Source: Diphasiastrum complanatum (lineage: Eukaryota; Streptophyta; Lycopodiopsida; Lycopodiales; Lycopodiaceae). Taken from it: DNA of 64,000 nucleotides. Shown one piece after another: positions 47,335-57,527 of the stretch. Location: the NCBI GenBank assembly GCA_029204225.1, contig CM055096.1, positions 60,430,957 to 60,494,956 of the forward strand. The letters run 5' to 3'. The notes beneath the pieces were generated by a model. The model was not told the origin of the DNA, made no database searches, and saw only the letters and a program-made list of their open reading frames with translations. A program made the translations under genes and the position numbers. Every line of letters starts with the position of its first letter. Position 1 is the stretch's first letter.

Positions 47335-48171
47335 AGGGAGGGAGGGAGGGAGGGAGGGAGGGATCTTGAATGATGTTTTATGATTAAAGATTTGCTAGGA
47401 CACTTCTGAATAGCCTGCTTACGCTGTCACCTAGAGTCATCAAAGTAACATTCGAATCTTATTTCATTTCCAGGGAAGGCCTCTACTTTCCCAAGTTATG
47501 GAAGAAAGAAATTTGGAAGTGTTGGCAGATCCAAGACTTGGTGCCTATGATCAGAAGGAAATGATAAGGATGGTTGGAGCTGCTGCTGCATGTGTTCGTC
47601 ATTCAGCTCATAAACGACCAAGGATGGGACAGGTGAAAATTTTCATGAGTTTACTTGTCGTGCACTTGAGTTGTAGCATCCTTCATTTTGTTGCATGCTC
47701 GTGATCTCACTAATTTTTTCTTTTAACTCGTCAAGAATCTTGTACTCTTTATGGGTCTAATGGTGTGGTCATTTTTTCCAGGTTGTTCGTGCCCTTGAGA
47801 GTGAAATGGAATTATCAGATCTAAATCAGGGAGTTAAGCCTGGTGAAAGTGCCATTCACGGTTCATATGCAAGTATCGACTTTGACTCTGCTGAGTTTAG
47901 TATAGATATGAGAGGGTTTCGGAGGTTGGGCCAAAATAACCAAGAACCTAGCACTGACTACAGTGGAATAAGTGGTAGTAGTGGAAATTCCAGTACTGAG
48001 AACCCAAAGAAAGAACTTGAAGTGGGGAAGGGGAGATATAGCACTTGGTTGGGCAGAAGCAGCCAAAAGAATTCAATTGACCAGCAGAGCAGCAGGAAAT
48101 ATGATGAGTCTGAATGGCCCTTGAGAATCTCACCTGCATCTTCCTCAGTGGATGAACTGTTTCAACTCTGA
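37371..48171 (+). CDS. PERK: PERK-type proline-rich receptor-like protein kinase, 8 coding exons
   Basis: Plasma-membrane serine/threonine receptor kinase of the PERK family, which in other plants is linked to cell-wall sensing. Coding exons: 37371-38160, 39087-39605, 39695-39781, 41456-41526, 41683-41759, 41873-42020, 47474-47632, 47782-48171. Together they make 2,241 nt, 746 codons plus stop, with consistent intron phases and GT-AG borders. Residues 1-225 are Pro/Ser/Ala-rich ([17 protein letters not shown]) without a signal peptide, as usual for PERKs. A single transmembrane helix ([20 protein letters not shown]) is followed by TRKRKK. The kinase domain has [33 protein letters not shown] and APEY, an RD-type active kinase. 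The C-terminal tail is Ser-rich. It is longer than the ~650-residue typical PERK because of the proline region. Confidence 0.93.
39087..39605 (+). CDS. PERK: PERK exon 2
   Basis: Acceptor CTTGCAG|ATGG restores GAT with the last G of exon 1. Encodes a second Pro-rich juxtamembrane stretch (PPPRPPPPG), then [20 protein letters not shown], the ATP-binding glycine loop and catalytic lysine VAVKQ. Donor CATG|GTAATC, phase 1. Confidence 0.92.
39695..39781 (+). CDS. PERK: PERK exon 3
   Basis: GCAG|GGAAGC to GAAGATT|GTAAGT. Encodes [20 protein letters not shown] then GLAYLHED, the alphaE helix before the catalytic loop. Confidence 0.9.
41456..41526 (+). CDS. PERK: PERK exon 4
   Basis: TTTAG|GCCATC to GCACAG|GTACTT. 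Encodes [20 protein letters not shown], containing the catalytic aspartate. Confidence 0.92.
41683..41759 (+). CDS. PERK: PERK exon 5
   Basis: CCAG|GTTTCC to TTTGG|GTATGG. Encodes [20 protein letters not shown] and VMGTF, the magnesium-binding DFG and the activation segment. Confidence 0.9.
41873..42020 (+). CDS. PERK: PERK exon 6
   Basis: CACAG|GTACTT to GAATGG|GTAGGT. Encodes [39 protein letters not shown] and LVEW. Confidence 0.9.
44489..44547. repeat. (CT)n microsatellite in PERK intron 6
   Basis: About 59 bp of uninterrupted CT dinucleotides. Confidence 0.95.
45060..45510 (-). pseudogene. Ty1/copia gag fragment inside PERK intron 6
   Basis: On the minus strand: [19 protein letters not shown], then [20 protein letters not shown], and after a frame disturbance [20 protein letters not shown] and [13 protein letters not shown], the usual copia gag order. 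A 29-bp tandem duplication (CTTCTATGCTTCTACTGCAT core, 45230-45285) and several stops break it. No LTR is visible beside it. Confidence 0.7.
47274..47362. repeat. (GA)n/(GGGA)n microsatellite at the end of PERK intron 6
   Basis: A GA run (47274-47328) passes into GGGA tetranucleotides (47329-47362). It ends about 110 bp before the exon 7 acceptor. Confidence 0.95.
47474..47632 (+). CDS. PERK: PERK exon 7
   Basis: TTCCAG|GGAAGG to GGACAG|GTGAAA. Encodes [20 protein letters not shown] and later [16 protein letters not shown], the conserved arginine of subdomain XI. It directly continues the LVEW of exon 6 across a 5.45-kb intron. Confidence 0.9.
47782..48171 (+). CDS. PERK: PERK exon 8 and stop
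   Basis: TTCCAG|GTTGTT. Encodes [20 protein letters not shown], closing the kinase domain, and a Ser/Gly/Asn-rich tail ending [10 protein letters not shown]. Stop TGA at 48169-48171. Confidence 0.9.
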   Translation, partial: VVRALESEMELSDLNQGVKPGESAIHGSYASIDFDSAEFSIDMRGFRRLGQNNQEPSTDYSGISGSSGNSSTENPKKELEVGKGRYSTWLGRSSQKNSIDQQSSRKYDESEWPLRISPASSSVDELFQL

Positions 48172-48620
48172 GGTGCAGGACTGTTAGACTGCAACATGTC
48201 CACTTCATTGTACAGGACTCACATTTTTGGGCCCACTCTAGTTCTTTCAAATGCAGGGGTTTCAGCTCTGCAGTTAATCTCCCGTTGTAAAGTTCTAAAC
48301 AGACGTTTTCTACACCCAAGCAGCTACCTTGCAAGTTACTTGCAACATGAAACTGGGAGTTTTCGGGAAAGCAACCTATATCTTACCTGCAGATTGTTTT
48401 TCACAGTTTCATATTATTGAAGGAAGTTTATGGCATGTGGTTGGTGTGAAAGCTTCATGAAAGTCACAAGCTCTCCTCTCTCAAAAGCTGATGGAATAGG
48501 TGTGCCAAAGTGATTTTTGAAATCTGCAACTGAAGACGGTGGATCAGGCTGAATTTTTAAACCTTTGGATTGTTTCTCAGTCTAAGATTATAATTCCTTT
48601 ACAAATAATACCTTGGACTT
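48172..48620 (+). other. Probable 3' untranslated region of the PERK gene
   Basis: Non-coding sequence following the stop. AT-rich elements around 48590-48610 (TTTACAAATAATA) could serve for polyadenylation; the cleavage site is not determined. Confidence 0.4.
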
Positions 48621-50621
48621 TTCAAGGGGTAATTTTTTCCATCTTATGAGAGCGAAGCCTTTGAGATCCTACTTACAAGGTTTTCTCTCATAGTGCTAAA
48701 TATTTGTCGATATACAAGAAACAGAACCAGCTGGATTGTGTACAGGATGCAAGATTTTTCCACGTGTACCTATCATATGCAATATCAGCAATTCTGGAAA
48801 GATGATTGCAAAAAAGAACACCGTTTTTCTGGCGGGGATTCTTGTGTCAAACTGCGTTTTGAGTGACCAAGAGGCTAGAAACATTCTTATCGAGCATTGT
48901 CTTAGTTAGTAGAAGATTGGTGGCCGTGAGAAATTCAAAGATTCCTTTACATGATTCTTTGTTATCTTCGCCAGAAATTGGTTCCTATTTTTTGGTCTCT
49001 GAAAATGGTAGAGTGATTGTGATACTGGTGATTCAAGCACTTGCTAGTCTATGTTACATAATATGCTCAAGAGATTTAGTTATGTCAAGTTGTACGACCT
49101 TTCTAGTGCTGTTAAAGTTTCCGTTTTAGAATTAAAAATTCTGAAGAGTGTATTAAATGTCAGAAACGCGTGAAGGTGAAAGTATATTCTGACTCGAGGT
49201 GCGATTCATAATATCTCGTCCTAGAGAACCAGATGTTCAGTATGTCTCCATTACAAACAGCTCCTTGGAGAAGGATTTCAGTAAGAAATTCAGAACTGCA
49301 AGAAGCCAACAACTGGAATTTTTCCTTTTCTCATTTATTTTAAAGACGTTTATCTTGTTTGCCCCAACTGATCAGATCCAAAATTTTCCTCTTTTGCAAT
49401 GTTACTTGAGCCTCGTTTCCCTGTTCTATACCTTCTTCATTCCTTTTTCAAACTGGGTCATTCTTTTTCATTCTGGAACCTGACTCTTAACTCTTATCTT
49501 TTATAAAGGTTCCTGACATTTGACGTTTCGTAGCCTCTTGCTTATCAAAAGCGCGGTACATAAAATTTTGTATTTGAAGGCAGGCTTATGGGAGAAAATC
49601 CTATCTTGCTTGCCGCATTGATTCTTATACAACCAGCCACACATTCCCAGAAGCATTGCGCCCATTCTGACATATATATTCATCTGTTGTATGGATTAGA
49701 CAATTTATTGCCAAAACAACGTAATAAAAAGATGTGAAGTAGCATTGTTGAGAATCCATGCAGGCCTGAGCACAAAATATTTGCTGCTGTCCATAACATG
49801 CTAAAACTGTGAAAAATGTATTTTCATCATTGTGTAAGGGCGGCGGCCTCACTTTGCTGATTATAAATTTTCATAAGCTGAATTCATTCTACTGCCTGGT
49901 TTGTTTAAATTATGCCTGGAATCCCCTGGATATCCTTGTAGAAAGCTTTGTTAGACAATTCAAGCCAAATTTTGACATACTGTGGATTAAGTTTGAAGGA
50001 TTAAACAATCTGCACGAACAAAATGATTATGGATGGTTTCACTCAATATATATGAGTTTTAATTTCTTTTTTTGAGATCACTTTTTTGTACATGAACCAC
50101 CATCTTCTTAGCACCAAGAGGAAATTGTGTGAATCACTACTATTTGTGGTTTCAATATCATTGTGATTGGTAAAGTAAACAATTTGCTATTTTATCTGTT
50201 CTAGCCACGACGAGTGTAATATTGCCTTGAGTATATGATGAATGTGAATCATGCTAATCATGGTTTTTAATATATTATAAATTTGTTAATGCAAATGAGC
50301 ATGTATGTGCTATATGTAAACCTAAAACAAAAACATGGAAGAGACACATGTTTGAATAGAGTTTTGAAGGATTTGAAAAAATCTCTTCCGATTTTGTGCT
50401 TACATTGGCATACTGGTGCACTAAGCTGATAACTTTGGCAACAATCATTAACTCAATGTGCAATTCAAGGTTCATCTTAATTATATTATGTGTGATCATG
50501 AAAGTAGGATTGAGGCCTAGTTGGAATGTGAAAATGCAAATCATGTGCATTGTGTAAGTAATGCAAATAGCGGCACGAGAAAGTACAAAGGAGAATGGCA
50601 TTTTGTACTTCATGTACAAGG
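48621..50621. other. Intergenic, no gene seen
   Basis: AT-rich sequence. Short frames on both strands show no family resemblance. I searched it for upstream exons of the PLGG1-type exon and found none that I could support. Confidence 0.5.
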
Positions 50622-50905
50622 CAGCAAGAGATGTATACAGAAGAATCAAAATTAGAATTTTAAAAATTCGATTGATCAAAGTTTGCAATAGATGATTTTT
50701 TTTTTCAGTTGTTTAGATTATCTGAAATTGTCTATCATACTCACTCATATATCTCCTAAGTCCTCATGCTTTATTCGATCAAAGTAGAAATTGCTCTATT
50801 AGTATATAGACCAGAATTAGACACGATTGAAGACATTGATATTAGTTTGATTTATTCAAACTTTCATCGTGTTCTCTGAAGGAGAATTCCTAGTATTTTT
50901 CTTGC
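50622..50905 (+). repeat. 3' end of an LTR of the element E family
   Basis: Segments such as GACATTGATATTAGTTTGAT and TTCAAACTTTCATC are shared with 29108-29347 in the same order, ending TTTTTCTTGCA where E ends TTTTTTCTACA. The left part of the LTR is missing and no primer site follows, so this is an isolated LTR remnant. Confidence 0.75.
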
Positions 50906-51970
50906 ATCTTGGTCCATCAATTGCCTTGATACATAAATGCTTGCAACAACATCCCTCTAGGACTCATTGCCAATGATTCTCATCATGATGCCTTTGGCAT
51001 TCCTCGCCCATCCATACCGCTTGATAGAGCTTCATGTTACTATTTGGAGGTTGACATTTATAGTCCTCATGTTGTGACCTTTTCTTGAACATGGATTTTC
51101 TTTCAACTACTTCTCCAACATAGGCAATTTTGCAATTTCTTGCTTTACAATTGTTTTTCAAACTCCTTTGGCCACTTGGCCTTAGTTGGGGGGATCATTT
51201 CCTTTTTGGTATCTATAAGAATGCTCTTTATTCAATTCCGCATATGCTCTTTTGTTTTACTATCCACAACAGGGCAACAGTTTTGATTGTTTGGGGGGGG
51301 GGGGAGGGGTGTATGATGGACATTACATTAGGGCATTATATGGGCACATGATCTACTCATCTACTCATGATTTGTAATCGTCTTAAGGGCCCTTTTTATT
51401 ATTCTTGGTGCATAGGTTTCAGGCCCCTACCTAACATGCTCAGCAAGCTACTTCTAGGTAATATAAATATGATTAACTTCATTCATTTAGTAGCTTATGT
51501 TTTGGATCACTCAGTCTTTTAAAAAAGCTTATTGCTCTTCGTTGGATGGAATCAGCTATTGACTCTATCTGATGTTCTTTTTAGTATACTTAGTTGGAGG
51601 ATGCTGTTTGAATCTATGGTCTATTGTTCATATGTGATGCCAAATTTGTGATTGAGCTCATAACAGAATGGTAGCAATTGTGTACTGACTTGTCAAGATG
51701 ATCTCTCTTGATAGCTCTCTGTATCGCTCTTAAAAATCTTGGACATGACAGATTTTGACAAATCATAAGCTTTATTTTCATCTCTTCCTTGTCAAAAACA
51801 TTCAGCACAACAGGGCTAGAAGCTCTCTATTTTTGACAATCTACAAAAGAATTTTATGCTATGTCAATCGTAACAGTTTGTTAATGAGAAATGTCACAGA
51901 ATGTTGACGATTGAACCTCTAGATTATTGTGTTCCTTCTTAGATTGTAATCTTATTTGCAATTTGTGCAG
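50906..51970. other. No gene recognised between LTR remnant and PLGG1-type exon
   Basis: Contains a G-run near 51294-51304 and a minus-strand frame 50964-51161 without recognisable family. Presumably intron of the gene to which the 51971-52232 exon belongs, if that gene is intact. Confidence 0.4.
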
Positions 51971-52232
51971 TTGGTGGCTGGGCTGCATCACTAGGTGTGG
52001 CAGGTTATACAGCAGTAACGGTTAGGAAAATAGTCAAGAAGGAATTACAACCTGGACAGCCAGTTCCCAAATCATTCCCATTCACAACACCAGAATTTGT
52101 GACATGGACTATAGTAATGGGGCTTTCATTTGCAGTTGCAACATTCTTCCCAACTGCATTAGGGACACTTTCATTGACTGCACTTCCATTCCTGCTTGCA
52201 TCAACTATTGTTGGTTATATCTTTGGCTCAAG
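51971..52232 (+). CDS. PLGG1: Exon of a plastidial glycolate/glycerate translocator (LrgAB/PLGG1-type)
   Basis: Acceptor TTTGTGCAG|TTGG and donor CTCAAG|GTAATC border an 87-codon open segment: GGWAASLGVAGYTAVTVRKI, a loop QPGQPVPKSFPF, then the hydrophobic VTWTIVMGLSFAVATFFPTA and LPFLLASTIVGYIFGS. The order (end of the LrgA-like part, linker, start of the LrgB-like part) and wording resemble PLGG1, the chloroplast inner-envelope carrier that exchanges glycolate and glycerate in photorespiration. Sequence, frame and both splice sites are clean, so it may belong to a live gene with very long introns. No other PLGG1 exon is recognisable within the window, so an isolated gene fragment is the alternative. 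Confidence 0.65.
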
Positions 52233-52331
52233 GTAATCTTTTGTTTCACAATAAGGAGGTGTTGAAAGTATGTCAGACATAAGAAAGAAAGCTTCATTAA
52301 TGTTTGTAAATTGCCTTGAGGTATGTAAGAC

Positions 52332-52332
<1 letters not shown>

Positions 52333-52408
<76 letters not shown>
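52333..52408. repeat. (GA)n microsatellite flanked by a 13-bp direct repeat
   Basis: A GA run of ~76 bp. The 13-mer GCTTCATTAATGT occurs at 52291-52303 before it and at 52408-52420 after it. Confidence 0.92.
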
Positions 52409-52411
<3 letters not shown>

Positions 52412-52489
52412 CATTAATGTCTTTTTCATGCCAAAAGACATACAAGACAAAGAGTACATGTCAAGTGTGTGGTGCAAATAGGAGTGTAT

Positions 52490-53041
52490 AAAGAAAAATG
52501 TACTAAGCATGATTGCTAATATGACAAAATGAATCATGAGAACAAAACAATAGCGAATGCAACAAAGTACTCGAAACTATCTTTGAGTATCAGATTGACT
52601 CTGTTTGATGAACTTATGCTAATAAGCAGTAAGCGTTTCTAGCAATGCGCTATATTAATTTCTAGGATCAATAGCTTCTATTAGCTAATCTCTTTAACAT
52701 TATGAATGTCATTTAAAGCTTATACAAATGATAGTTGAAGACAACTATTTGGTTGCATATCACAATTGGAGCTTAGCCAAATTGTGCTATCATTTATCCA
52801 GTTGAGCTTTCCAAAAAATGCCTGCTGAAAATAGTTAGGGCAAATCATTAGCTTCACAACAAGTGGAAACATGTTCTATTAACAGTCGATAGTTCGAATA
52901 CCTTGTTATACCTTTTCGAACCCAACTGTTAGCCGTTCCCGTGTATTTCAACAGACTGTGTAAAAACATGAGTAAAACTGCAGACACTGGATGAATGAAT
53001 GGATATAGATTAAAGATAGATTATGAGGATAAATCCAACAT
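52490..53041 (-). repeat. LTR fragment, subfamily related to element B
   Basis: Contains GAGAACAAAACAATAGCGAA (52538-52557), CTATCTTTGAGTA and GTAAAAACATGAGTAAAACT, and ends GGATAAATCCAACA. It aligns with 27064-27845 and, more loosely, with the solo LTR. The outer part beyond 52490 is missing. Confidence 0.65.
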
Positions 53042-53620
53042 TTGAGACATTTTAATTTGACGATGCTTGTTTGAAGTCCATTGTGCATATCACACCAAGT
53101 TTCATTTGGAAATTGTATATCTAACATGACATGTTCTCTATAATAGTTTTTGAGATATTTATGTTTATTAAACTTTACATGACATATGATGCAATCTTTT
53201 CTTCTACAAATAAAGTTGCCATTTCTTGTGTTATATTGTGATTTCATGTCGAATAAGCAAAGGTTTCATATGCATGACATGATGGATTTGGGCTTGAGGT
53301 CAATGTTTTACATAATACTTTGACCTTAGGATAGATGAAAACCCTGTTACAACTGCTGATATAGATACATCCACATGTAGAGATAGAGACATGAGCTGAA
53401 TACCATAAGTTAATTTTGATTATGCTTGTATTGTAAAGATTTATTCATGTTTTATGCCTTTGCAATGACTATTTCTATTCACGCCTTTGCAATGACTATT
53501 TCTATTCATGTTTTACGCCTTTGCAACAACTATTTCTATTTATCTTCTAATGTTTTGCAATGTTGGTGACATGTAGATAGAGAAATTGAATTGTTTATAA
53601 ATCTTTGTGAGGGTGCATGC

Positions 53621-53621
<1 letters not shown>

Positions 53622-53706
<85 letters not shown>
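53622..53706. repeat. (GA)n microsatellite
   Basis: About 85 bp of AG dinucleotides. Arg-Glu frames across it are artefacts. Confidence 0.95.
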
Positions 53707-53709
<3 letters not shown>

Positions 53710-54154
53710 CAAGGCCAAATAAATCTCACTTGGTTTGCAAAGCATTCATACATGATGTTTCTAAGAAATTCAAAATGTCAATTGATTCATCTTAACTCGA
53801 ATGACTTACTAATCATAAATTGCTTTTCAAAGTTACATTAGTATTTGTCTAAATTGATATATTCATAACATATAAGATAATCAAAACTAAAAATTTGTGT
53901 CTTTTTGTAATTTTTTTTCTCGGAATATTTTCCATTTTGACACATGTTGAATATAGATGCAAATATTGTTTTAGAACTAAAATAACCTGGCACTTAATGT
54001 CCAACCTCTAAAAATGAATTGAAAGGCATTTTAGAAGGAAAGAAAAAATCTCAACTAGGTTTGTTACATATCTACCATATAAGCTAAGTTCGTGTTGCAG
54101 TAAAAAGAAAAGTACCATTACTTTGTCCACAACAAAAGTTGATGTGTACTTCAG

Positions 54155-54480
54155 CAATGTGTAGTTCAGCACAAGAAGCCATATAGTTGAGGCAAATATT
54201 GGAGAAAATTGATGTGAAGTATGAAAATCCCATGACTATTTATAACGACAGTTAGAGTGTAATTCAACTGGCAAATAATTAGGTGTTCCATGCAAGAACC
54301 AAACGCATCAAGATTCATTATCACTTTATATGTGAGAGATTGCTGAATAGGAAAATAAATGTTGTTCATTGTAGCATAGACGCTGATATTTTTACGATGC
54401 CACTTATTAGAATTTCTATTGATAGTTTAGATCAAAGCTTTCTATATTTAAGGTTTGTGGACTTTGATGCTATGTATAAG
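54155..54480 (+). pseudogene. Ty1/copia RNase H C-terminal fragment
   Basis: Plus strand: SSAQEAI*LRQILEKIDVKY, NDS*SVIQLANN*VFHARTK and IHYHFICERLLNRKINVVHC, ending in the integrity-lost counterpart of DIFTKPL (DIFTMPL). Three in-frame stops; a polypurine-like GGGAGAGAG follows at 54510. No LTR is recognised next to it. Confidence 0.78.
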
Positions 54481-55788
54481 TTTGGATGAAAAGTAAAGTC
54501 TACTTTTAGGGAGAGAGTTAAAATGAAAGTAGGCTTACTGTAAAACTACACTCTGGGTCCAGTCATGAGATTAGGACTAGATGTGCATATGACGAGGTAG
54601 TTGACAGGACATGCGTCCCATCAGCAAAACCATGGCCATGCATGGGTTGCCACCAAATATGAATGTGATGTTTGTAAGTTGATCCTATGTGATGTGAATT
54701 TTAACTATTTTGATGTGTTGCATAGTTAGAAAATGTAGGTTGATGTTTGTAGGTGTTCTTTTTTATTATAAATCCATTTGAGTTACTCTATGCCACCATT
54801 TTAATCGTAATCAATCACTAACTTCAAACATTCACTTCATTTCATAATCAATCACGAACTTGAAACATTCATTTCATTCATTGTGATAAACATAAATACC
54901 TCAAGTCTAATTACATTTTTTCACCTCTGTGTAAAGTTTTTGGTACCATAAATTTGACTATATTTCATTGTAAGATTGATAAACTCAATCTGTCATGTAC
55001 ATGAATGTCAAACCATTGTATCCACCCCTCGTGTGAGTGGATCTTTGAGCCTAGAAATAAACTTTTTATGATATATATGATTAACAAATATATATGTCTC
55101 ATAGAGCCAAAGGTGAAAATTTAATAAAGTTTGCTATGATTTTTACTGTAGTCACATCTAATTTGGCAAGTGTTGTATCATTTCCAAGTTGACTATGGTA
55201 GGACCAGATTGTGGATGTTTTTTCTATTTCATGTTTTATCGTAAAGGCATTCCTTGCATTTTCATTTATCTTGTTCTTTGTATGTGGCATTTTTTTTTGT
55301 GTCTTGTCTTATGTTTCCACAAATAGAAGAAGTTTTCCATCTTATGGGGGGGAACACACTTTTGCACATGTAGCAACATATGTCAATTCTTAGTTACATA
55401 TGATCCTTGAATCCATCATTGTCCCCTCAAGTAGATTGATTGATAAATCTCTACTATCTTCCTCTTGAGGTTTGGACTATGATGTCTCATAGATGCCCTT
55501 GGATTGGACACATTAGGCTTCAACAAAAGTGTTAGGTTGTTAAGTTAATATGCCATTGACTGGCCATCAAAAATATTGTAAAAAACAAAAAAGATTGTCC
55601 ATAGGAGAATAATGTGTCGTAGTCATCTTTGAGATTTAAAAATAAAAGATAAAGTTAGAATTGTCAAACAAGAAAAAATGATGTACTTATAGACAATCTA
55701 TAAAGTGTGAGGGTTTAAATATAGCTCATTTGGACAATATATAAATAAATTATAATGCGAATATTATGACTTCTACATTTGATTAGAG
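54481..55788. other. AT-rich DNA, no gene seen
   Basis: Nothing beyond short chance frames. Confidence 0.5.
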
Positions 55789-56890
55789 TTAGATATCAAC
55801 TTGAACAAGTAGTTGTTGTAAACTATTTGGATTTTCCAAATGCAAACTTGATTTGTCTAGATCAAATGCATCCACAATATGCAACTCCATGATGGTTGCC
55901 CACAAAACTTGAAAAGCTAATCCAACCTTACAAAATAAATATAGTGCTTTGGTAAAAAACTTTGTTACAATTTGTTGGTAGTCACGCAAGAAAAGCAAAT
56001 GCCAAAGAACTGGAATACATACCCTATAGTTGACCTGCAATCATCACAATCACCTCCCCAATCTGCATCCACAAAATTACAAATCTTAGGGAATCCTTTA
56101 TCCTTCTTGTATACACTTCAATAATTTTATGTCAAGTTCACTTATCTTCCTTAGAAATTTTCAAAAATTTACAAATGGCTCCCTTTTGGCTTCCATATCA
56201 TAAATGTCTCTTCAGGTGTTATCTTGGGTACAACAATGGTAGGAATCCTATTATGGAGATAGACTACAATGTTGCAAGCTTTAGACCAAAAGCCCTTCAT
56301 TCATGTTTCCACTCTTTTTGCCACACAAAACAAGCACTTACCCTTCTTTGTGGTCTTATTGGACGATCCTTCATCCTCCTGAGCCTTGGAATATTGTTGT
56401 TTTGGCTCTTTTTTTGGCTCACCCTTTGCCTTGTTTTTGGCATGCCACAAGTGCTTGATAATCATTATTTTGACGTTGAGCTTTGACATTTCTATTCTCT
56501 ACTCTTTATGCATCAAGATTCATCAGAATTCTGCAATGCCACACAATGCCTTGCACACTAGCTCCACATTTTGTACAACAATAGAATACAATTCATCTCT
56601 CATTGTCTTTATTCTGGTCGAGTAGATCTTAATATGCTCTCCTTGCTCTGTTCAAGCATTATTCAAGTTCGACTTCAGAAACATGATCTTGAATGGATAT
56701 GGCATCTTGAATATCCCAAGTGTAGTGGGTTTCTTTCCTTGTCTATTCTCAACCCAAGATCTAATCAATCTAGCATCAAGGAGATGAAGTTAGTTGTCAC
56801 AGGTTGGTTCATTCCCATGAGAGTGATGACATATTTCAAATTTCAACATGAATGGAAGATCCACATCTACTCTAACATCCATTAACCCTA
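55789..56890 (-). pseudogene. Rearranged Ty1/copia remnant (gag, integrase, RNase H scraps)
   Basis: Minus-strand order from 56890: a gag-like stretch (EQGEHIKIYSTRIKTMRDEL), a lysine-rich zinc-knuckle remnant (KKGKCLFCVAKR, near 56330), integrase scrap GFWSKACNIVVYLHNRIPT and ITPEETF (56300-56180), then RNase H FVDADWGGDCDDCRSTIGYV (near 56080-56020). RT is missing, so the copy has large internal deletions. Each scrap is short, but the domain order supports a single origin. Confidence 0.65.
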
Positions 56891-56899
56891 AGCATTAAC

Positions 56900-57451
56900 A
56901 CCATGATCACAGTGAAGATAGCTTACTCTTTCTCTCTCTCCCTTTCTCTCTCATAAAAAGTATAAAAACATGCAAACCCGATAACAATCAGATCCAACAA
57001 TTGATAAATCCAAAGAAAGCATGAGAGATGGAGGAAAAGTGATAGAGAGCAAGGACATTCATAAATCCATTTCACAAGAGAACCAATCTGCTTTATTGAA
57101 ATGAAAATAGTACATGTATAGGAAACTCGAGTTGGTCTCTTTTTATAGTAGAGAGGAGGACCCTGGCCTCTGAATTCTATTGGTCCATTTCTGCCTCCTT
57201 AATTATTCAAATTTAAAAGAGAGTGGGAACCATCCAATATTGGAGGGAAATCCAACTTTATTCACTAACTTGACATTTAGGCCCTACGACATTAAAAGTC
57301 CCGCAAAAAGGCCTAAAGTCCTTTTATTGACTTTCTAATTAATCAAATACCTATGTGATCATAGGGTTGGACTTACACACACAGGGTGCCAAATCCCACC
57401 CACTTATTAACTAGGGTTCGGGTGGCCTTGGGATCTGCAAACCCTCCAACA
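56900..57451 (-). repeat. LTR-like sequence ending at 57451
   Basis: On the minus strand it starts TGTTGGAGGGTTTGC at 57451, preceded by a purine-rich GGTGGGGGATAC that would suit a polypurine tract for a minus-strand element lying to the right. Contains a TATAAAAA string (56958) and a CT-rich tract. The other end is not defined, and it could equally be the 5' LTR of the copia remnant to its left. Confidence 0.4.
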
Positions 57452-57527
57452 GTATCCCCCACCAAAACTGGTGGCGGTCCCACGACACCTGCGAGATGTA
57501 GTTATTGTGGGCTTTTATTTGCATCAC

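Larger units (their letters stand above)
42021..47473 (+). other. PERK intron 6 (5.45 kb)
   Basis: The longest intron of the gene. It contains a (CT)n run, an antisense copia gag scrap, and a (GA)n/(GGGA)n array near its 3' end. No other coding sequence is supported; the short frame at 46401-46655 has no recognisable family. Confidence 0.85.

Noticed and set aside
53607-53841. Arg-Glu repeat frames
   Set aside because: Translation of the GA microsatellite.
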